NCBI GenBank assembly: GCA_002189035.1
Contig: NEEC01000013.1
Coordinates: forward strand, 1,426,001 to 1,490,000
Origin: Utricularia gibba
Lineage: Eukaryota > Streptophyta > Magnoliopsida > Lamiales > Lentibulariaceae
Direction of reading: 5' to 3'
DNA length: 64,000 bases
Shown here: one piece after another, positions 59,431 to 64,000 of the stretch
Layout of the letters: each line of letters starts with the position of its first letter
How positions within the stretch are numbered: position 1 is the stretch's first letter
Made by a program: the position numbers and the translations under genes
The notes under the pieces: generated by a model
Told to the model about the DNA's origin: nothing
Seen by the model: only the letters and a program-made list of their open reading frames with translations
Databases searched by the model: none

Positions 59431-61110
59431 CCCCTAAATTAATTTTGCCCCAACCGAGAATAAAAATGGTCCAGCCCATATATTTAAATGGCCCAGCCCA
59501 GAATTTAACCATGGCCCAACCCATATATTTACATCGCCAAATTCATATAGTGAAATGGCTCTATCAATTAATAAACGGTGCCCAGAATTAACAACGACCC
59601 AGCCCAGATATTAAAATGGACCAGCTCAGACAATATGTTCGCCCAGCCCAGAATTTAAAAATCGTCCAGTCCATCCCAGACCAAAAAATAATGTTGTCCC
59701 AGCCTTAAATTTAAAAATGGTGAAACCCATACAATAATGTTGGCCCACAACAATTTTAACAAAGGCCCACCCAAAGCTTCAATCATGGCCCATACATCTA
59801 GCTAATATGGCCAAGCCCATAAATTAATTGTGGCCACACTAAAATTTAACAATGCTCCAGTCCATATATTCAAACGCCTCAGAGCAGACTTCAACCATGT
59901 TGCCCCAGCCTTGAATTAACAATGGTCCAACCTAAGAAAATAATTGTCGTACAGTCAGTCGCAGCCCGTAAATATGGTCCAGGTCTTATATTGACATGGC
60001 CCATCCGATATTTAAATGTGGCCGATCATATTTGTTCACATGGCACAGACCATTTATTTACAATGAGCTCGCCCAAAAGATAACAATTCTCCAGCTGAGG
60101 ATGAAAGTTAAAGACCAAGAACATGGGCCGGCCCGGCCGGCCCTAAAAACATTGGCCATGGGCCAATATTGATGACCCGAAAGGTTATCCGGCTTTCTGG
60201 CCCGAATCCTGAAGCACTTAGGGTCGATTGGGCTTCTGGCCTTAAAGCCCGACGGGCCTAGGCCCAATTTAAAAATAATTTTTTTATGGATAATAATTAT
60301 AATTATTTTTAATTTTGAATAATTTAAATTCATTTTAGATACATTATTTTATTTTTAGGATAGATAATATAAATTAATAATTTATCTAATAATTTTAATT
60401 TTTTCCATAAATTATTTAAATATAAATAAAATGTATATTAGTATTTAATAATTTTTTAACATTTTTTATTTATTATATGGTTGGCCCGTGGGCCGGGTAG
60501 GGCCAGCCCGGCCTAATTAATAATCGGGCTAGGGCCATGTTAATCAGTTTTATGTAATCGGGCTTTAGACCGGCCCTAGCCCGAAACTTGGCAAGGCCCT
60601 CTGAAATAGGGTCGGGCTGGCCCGGCCCAACTTTCATCTCTATCTCCAGCTAATATATTTAAATGGTGCTGTGCTGACTGTAGCCCAATCCGTATATTAA
60701 TGGTGGCCCAGCCTAAGAATTTACCCATGGCCCAGAATATAACAATGCGTAATTGAATGCTCAACCAGGCTGGAATTTAGCAATGGTTTAGCTCATTTAT
60801 TTAAGTGGCCCAGTCCCGACTTTAACAGACCATATAGGGAAATGGCCAAGCCAATGCTCATATATTAACAATGGTTAAGCCTAGAATTTCAAATGACCAA
60901 GTCCAGATTTTTACCATGATCCAGCCCATATATTGCATGGCCCGATTTAATTTAAATGTAGTTCAAATTTAATCATGGTTCAACCCATGTGTTTTAATGG
61001 CCCAGTCCAAAATTAAAACCATGGCCCAGATCATAAGGTTATGTCGGCCCAGTGCGTAAGATTAATATGACCCAGCCCATAAGTGAATCAACGCCCATAA
61101 ATAACAATAA
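59430..61110. repeat. Degenerate GGCCCA minisatellite
   Basis: Units resembling AATGGCCCAGCCCATATATT follow one another at irregular spacing of about 20-40 bases for nearly 1.7 kb, interrupted by a hAT-like element. Both orientations of spacer drift, but the GGCCCA/GCCCA core is kept much more often than the AT part. The sister flank of P10 has only about 210 bases of such units (41690-41900). GGCCCA and GCCCA are also the site II cores bound by plant TCP factors; whether they act here is unknown. Confidence 0.7.
60096..60642. mobile_element. hAT-like MITE with GGCCCGGCC-rich ends, 547 bases
   Basis: The left end TGAGGATGAAAGTT and the complement of the right end TAGAGATGAAAGTT match, and TCTCCAGC flanks both sides (60088-60095 and 60643-60650), an 8-base duplication typical of hAT. 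Inside each end is a palindrome-rich GGGCCGGCCCGG zone, with an AT-rich centre (60260-60480). No transposase. Confidence 0.7.
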
Positions 61111-62298
61111 CTTTCTTTACTTCATGTCAACGGATTACTATTTTAATGTGTAAAATAGCAAAGCCCCTACTTTGAAATCTATTTTGATCGCTGATACCCA
61201 TTTATAGGTAATGAAATTAAAAAAATTGTGGTAATGAAACATGTCTTAATAAATAATCATGGTTTGTTAGATATTGTAATATTTATGTTACACTCGCCAC
61301 GTGGATGTCTCCTACAGTTCAACATAAGACCATCCTTTGAAACTCCACCTTCATTGAAAGAGGAGACTTTCATGGATCATCGCGACTCTTTCAAAACAAA
61401 TTTCAAAATAATCACAATTTATAATATATCATAACATTTCTATTGTCCTTGTTTTTGCCATGGAGGACCATAAGACTTTCATGTACCAATGCGATCGGCT
61501 TTGAACGACATTCGTGCTTGATTATTATTATGATTTATTTTAAATTTATTGCTGGTAAAAAAAAATGGAATTCAGGATGCTTATCTGTAGTTTTTTTATC
61601 AATTTACAATATGTCTCTCTAAAAAAAGATAAGCTTTAGAAACGCAACCCTAATAGTTCAAACAAACAAGTTTACTTTTATGAAATATTTTTTTAATGGA
61701 TGAGTTTCATCCCTTCAATAATTTTGAGGGATTCAAACAATCTCTCATAAATCCCCTAATGCACGCAACAACGCTTCAACCCTCTCGGGAGTTTGTTGAT
61801 TGGAATGGAATAAAATAGATTTAATTTACTTGCATTTAAATAAGATGATCTATAATGATTAATTTTTTTAGATAGTGTTTAGTTATTTGAATTAAAAATA
61901 TGATTAAGTGGTATTAAATAAAGTAAAAAAATGATGTAATTTGAAATAAACCAATATATAGGAGATTAAAAAAAAAAGCATATAATTTCAAATTTATTTA
62001 AACTTACTAACTTAAAGTCCTATAATTTATAATCTTATTTCTAAATTCATGTATTGCATCATCCAAATAATACCTCAAATAAAAGAACTCATGAGATTTG
62101 TCTTGAAGACTTCCTCCGCCAACAAGCGTTGGGTAATGAACCAGAAAAGGACAAGTTGTGCCTAACCCGTACGGACGATGAGTGTTGTTGCAAGTTGTAA
62201 GCTGACTTTTTTTTAAAATGAGATGCTCTACAAGTATCCTCTTTCGTGCTCTCTGGATCCCAAACCATCTTCTCCTATTTGATCATTCTAAGAAGCTA
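61111..62298. other. Spacer between the P12 block and P13
   Basis: The duplication ends near 61245. The rest is AT-rich with no gene. No TATAAATA precedes P13, unlike P3-P12. Confidence 0.5.
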
Positions 62299-63764
62299 AT
62301 GGCGTTTAAACTTGTTCTAGTTGCGCTGCTCCTGCTCCTGGCATACCGGGCCGCCGCCGAAGTGGAGCTAGAGGCGGTGATGATCCGTAGACACGAGAAC
62401 TGGATGAAGCAACACGGCCGTGTGTACAAAGATGAAGCGCAAAAGGCCAGGAGATTCCAAATCTACAGAAAAAACATCCAGTACATCAATTCTGTCAATG
62501 CAGCCAATCTCTCTTACGAGCTTGGGGAAAACGCTTTCACTGATCTCACCAATGAGGAATTCACTGCATCCAGGAACGGGTTGATAGTCAATCGCCTCCG
62601 CGATGACTCCCTGTCCAGTTCTGTCAACTTGACTTCCCTAGGGGCTGTTCCGGCCAGTGTCGACTGGAGGGATAAAGGAGCAGCCACTCCTGTCAAGGAT
62701 CAAGGCAACTGTGGTAAGAAACCAAACCAGCTGACACATTTTGCTTAAAGGCATTATGACACTAAGAAGTAAATATATGGTGCAGAGATGCGACCCGTTC
62801 CTTAGGTTAGGAACTGAACGGTTTTTTTATGTTTCTGTGAAATGGTTAGTTTTTTCAGGGTTTTTTCGAACTACTTTAACAATTATTAAAAATATTTAAA
62901 AACAGTTATGAAAATAGAACATGCTTTTCAGATATCCAGAATATATGGAAAATTCATCCCTTTAGTACTTTTTTTAAGGGTGTTTGGAATCATTAAAAAA
63001 TAAAGTCACAGTTCAAATGGTTTCATATTGATTGGAACTGTGGTTTCCCAATTTTAAATATCTGGAATCGGCTCAAAACCATTTCTGATTCGGAAACTGA
63101 AACCGTACGGACACTTATATCTCCAAACTGAACCGGAACCGGTTTGAACCCATTATACCTCTAATATTGTGATCATTGAATTGCAGGAAGTTGCTGGGCT
63201 TTCTCAGCTATAGCAGCGGTGGAAGGGATAACCCAAATTCGAAAAGGCACGCTATTATCATTATCAGAGCAGGAGCTCGTCGATTGTGACAGATCAAATT
63301 CCGGTTGCAAAGGTGGATGGATGGAAGATGCATTCTTATTCATCAAGAAAAATGGAATTGCAAGCGAATCCAACTACCCGTATAGGGGCAATAGAGGCCC
63401 ATGCCGGATCGCCAGAACGAAACCAATTGCAGCCACTGTCACCGGATACGTGAATGTTCCATCCAACAAAGAGGCATTACTGAAAGTGGCAGTGGTGAAT
63501 CAACCTGTTTCCGTCGCCATTGAGGGGAGTGGACGAGCTTTTCAGTTTTATAAACGTGGAATTTTCAGCGGACCATGTGGCAAGAAACTGGATCATGCTG
63601 TGACAATTGTGGGATACGGTGTTAATGGAACCACACAGTTTTGGATAGCGAAGAACTCATGGGGCACCAGTTGGGGTGAGGCTGGATACATTCGCCTCAA
63701 GATTGGTGTTGGTGCCTCAGGAGTTTGTGGGGTTGCCTCGCTTCCTTCTTACCCAACGGCTTAA
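62299..63764 (+). CDS. P13: papain-like cysteine protease, SAG12/SAG39 type
   Basis: Exons 62299-62713 and 63187-63764, with a 473-base intron that is the longest in the array, encode 330 residues. The Met at 62299 is chosen since it starts a signal peptide directly (MAFKLVLVALLLLLAYRAAA); the frame is open to a Met at 62218 but that would bury the signal. Prodomain with RRFQIYRKNIQYI and NAFTDL. The mature domain has Gln135, Cys141 (GSCWAF), His275 (LDHAV) and Asn295 (AKNSWG). It is on the opposite strand to P2-P12 and shares no flank with them, so it is an older member or part of a neighbouring subarray to the right. Probably active. Confidence 0.93.
62714..63186 (+). other. Intron of P13
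   Basis: GT at 62714 and AG at 63185-63186. It is AT-rich and includes stretches like GGAACTGTGG and TGAACCGGAACCGGTTTGA (63128 on), similar to the ends of hAT-type MITEs, but no target duplication was seen. Confidence 0.6.
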
Positions 63765-64000
63765 TGATCCGAACCAGCGACAAAGCATGATCGGAGGTAA
63801 CGAATTAATCAAGTTTAAGGAATGTAATAACATGCAAGGCAGTCTGCTTTTGTCTCTCGCCACCCAACCTTGCTTTAGCACGATATTTTTCAAATATCTA
63901 ATTTTTATGGTTTTACGTTATTTGACAAAAAAATCTTGTGTAAGATTAGAAGAGTATTTTTATTTAAATGCATCTTCTTCCCTATCTTTAATTAATATGG
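63765..64000. other. Downstream end of the window
   Basis: 3' flank of P13; no further gene begins before the window ends. Confidence 0.5.

Larger units (their letters stand above)
42170..61245. repeat. Segmental duplication, copy 2 (P11 + P12), opened by retrotransposons
   Basis: Counterpart of 36050-42090. The extra length is explained by the copia element (42243-47307), the gypsy element (50450-57210), the expanded GGCCCA repeats and a hAT-like element (60096-60642). Confidence 0.75.

Noticed and set aside
59430-61110. CRISPR-like array
   Set aside because: Units are irregular in length and drift throughout, with no constant repeat and unique spacers; the window is plant nuclear DNA.
62218-62298. 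Longer start for P13
   Set aside because: It would add 27 residues ahead of a clear signal peptide; no paralog has such an extension.

Overview
The window is nuclear DNA of a flowering plant: GT-AG introns, GC-richer exons in AT-rich spacers, Ty1/copia and Ty3/gypsy elements, and many non-autonomous DNA transposons. I cannot name the species. Its core is a tandem array of papain-family (C1A) cysteine protease genes of the SAG12/SAG39 type, labelled P1-P13 from left to right. Each has a signal peptide, an I29 (ERFNIN) inhibitory prodomain and a peptidase domain, and each has one phase-1 intron inside the Gly codon just before the catalytic Cys. P1 and P13 are on the + strand; P2-P12 are on the - strand. 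A four-exon Lin0512-family gene (1541-2476) lies at the left edge and is the only host gene of another family.

Layout: Lin0512 gene and convergent P1/P2 (1.5-5.0 kb). P3 and P4 are near-identical copies in duplicated blocks (6.5-10.2 and 12.1-16.7 kb), with a long-TIR transposon carrying a GC-rich insert at 11.1-12.1 kb. P5-P8 (18-35 kb) form one subfamily: P6 is frameshifted, and P7 and P8 have lost the catalytic Cys. The P9+P10 block (36.1-42.1 kb) was duplicated as P11+P12 (42.2-61.2 kb). The second copy was later opened by a decayed copia element (42.2-47.3 kb) and a young gypsy element (50.4-57.2 kb). P13 (62.3-63.8 kb) closes the array.

Because the array is made of repeated blocks, several insertions can be seen against an empty site in a paralogous block. 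These include two solo LTRs, a CAGTG-ended hAT-type element, a PIF/Harbinger-like element, and the gypsy element, which sits in the last codons of P12. Two truncated protease 3' ends and an orphan 5' flank record further unequal exchange.

Most promising for biology: P7 and P8 keep open reading frames although their active site reads Glu...Cys-Ser-Trp in place of Gln...Ser-Cys-Trp, so they look like pseudoproteases. P5 and P6 share almost identical promoters and first exons but clearly diverged second exons. P12 has had its C-terminus and 3' end replaced by LTR sequence. A GGCCCA-motif minisatellite is expanded in one of two sister flanks. No tRNA, rRNA or CRISPR array was seen.
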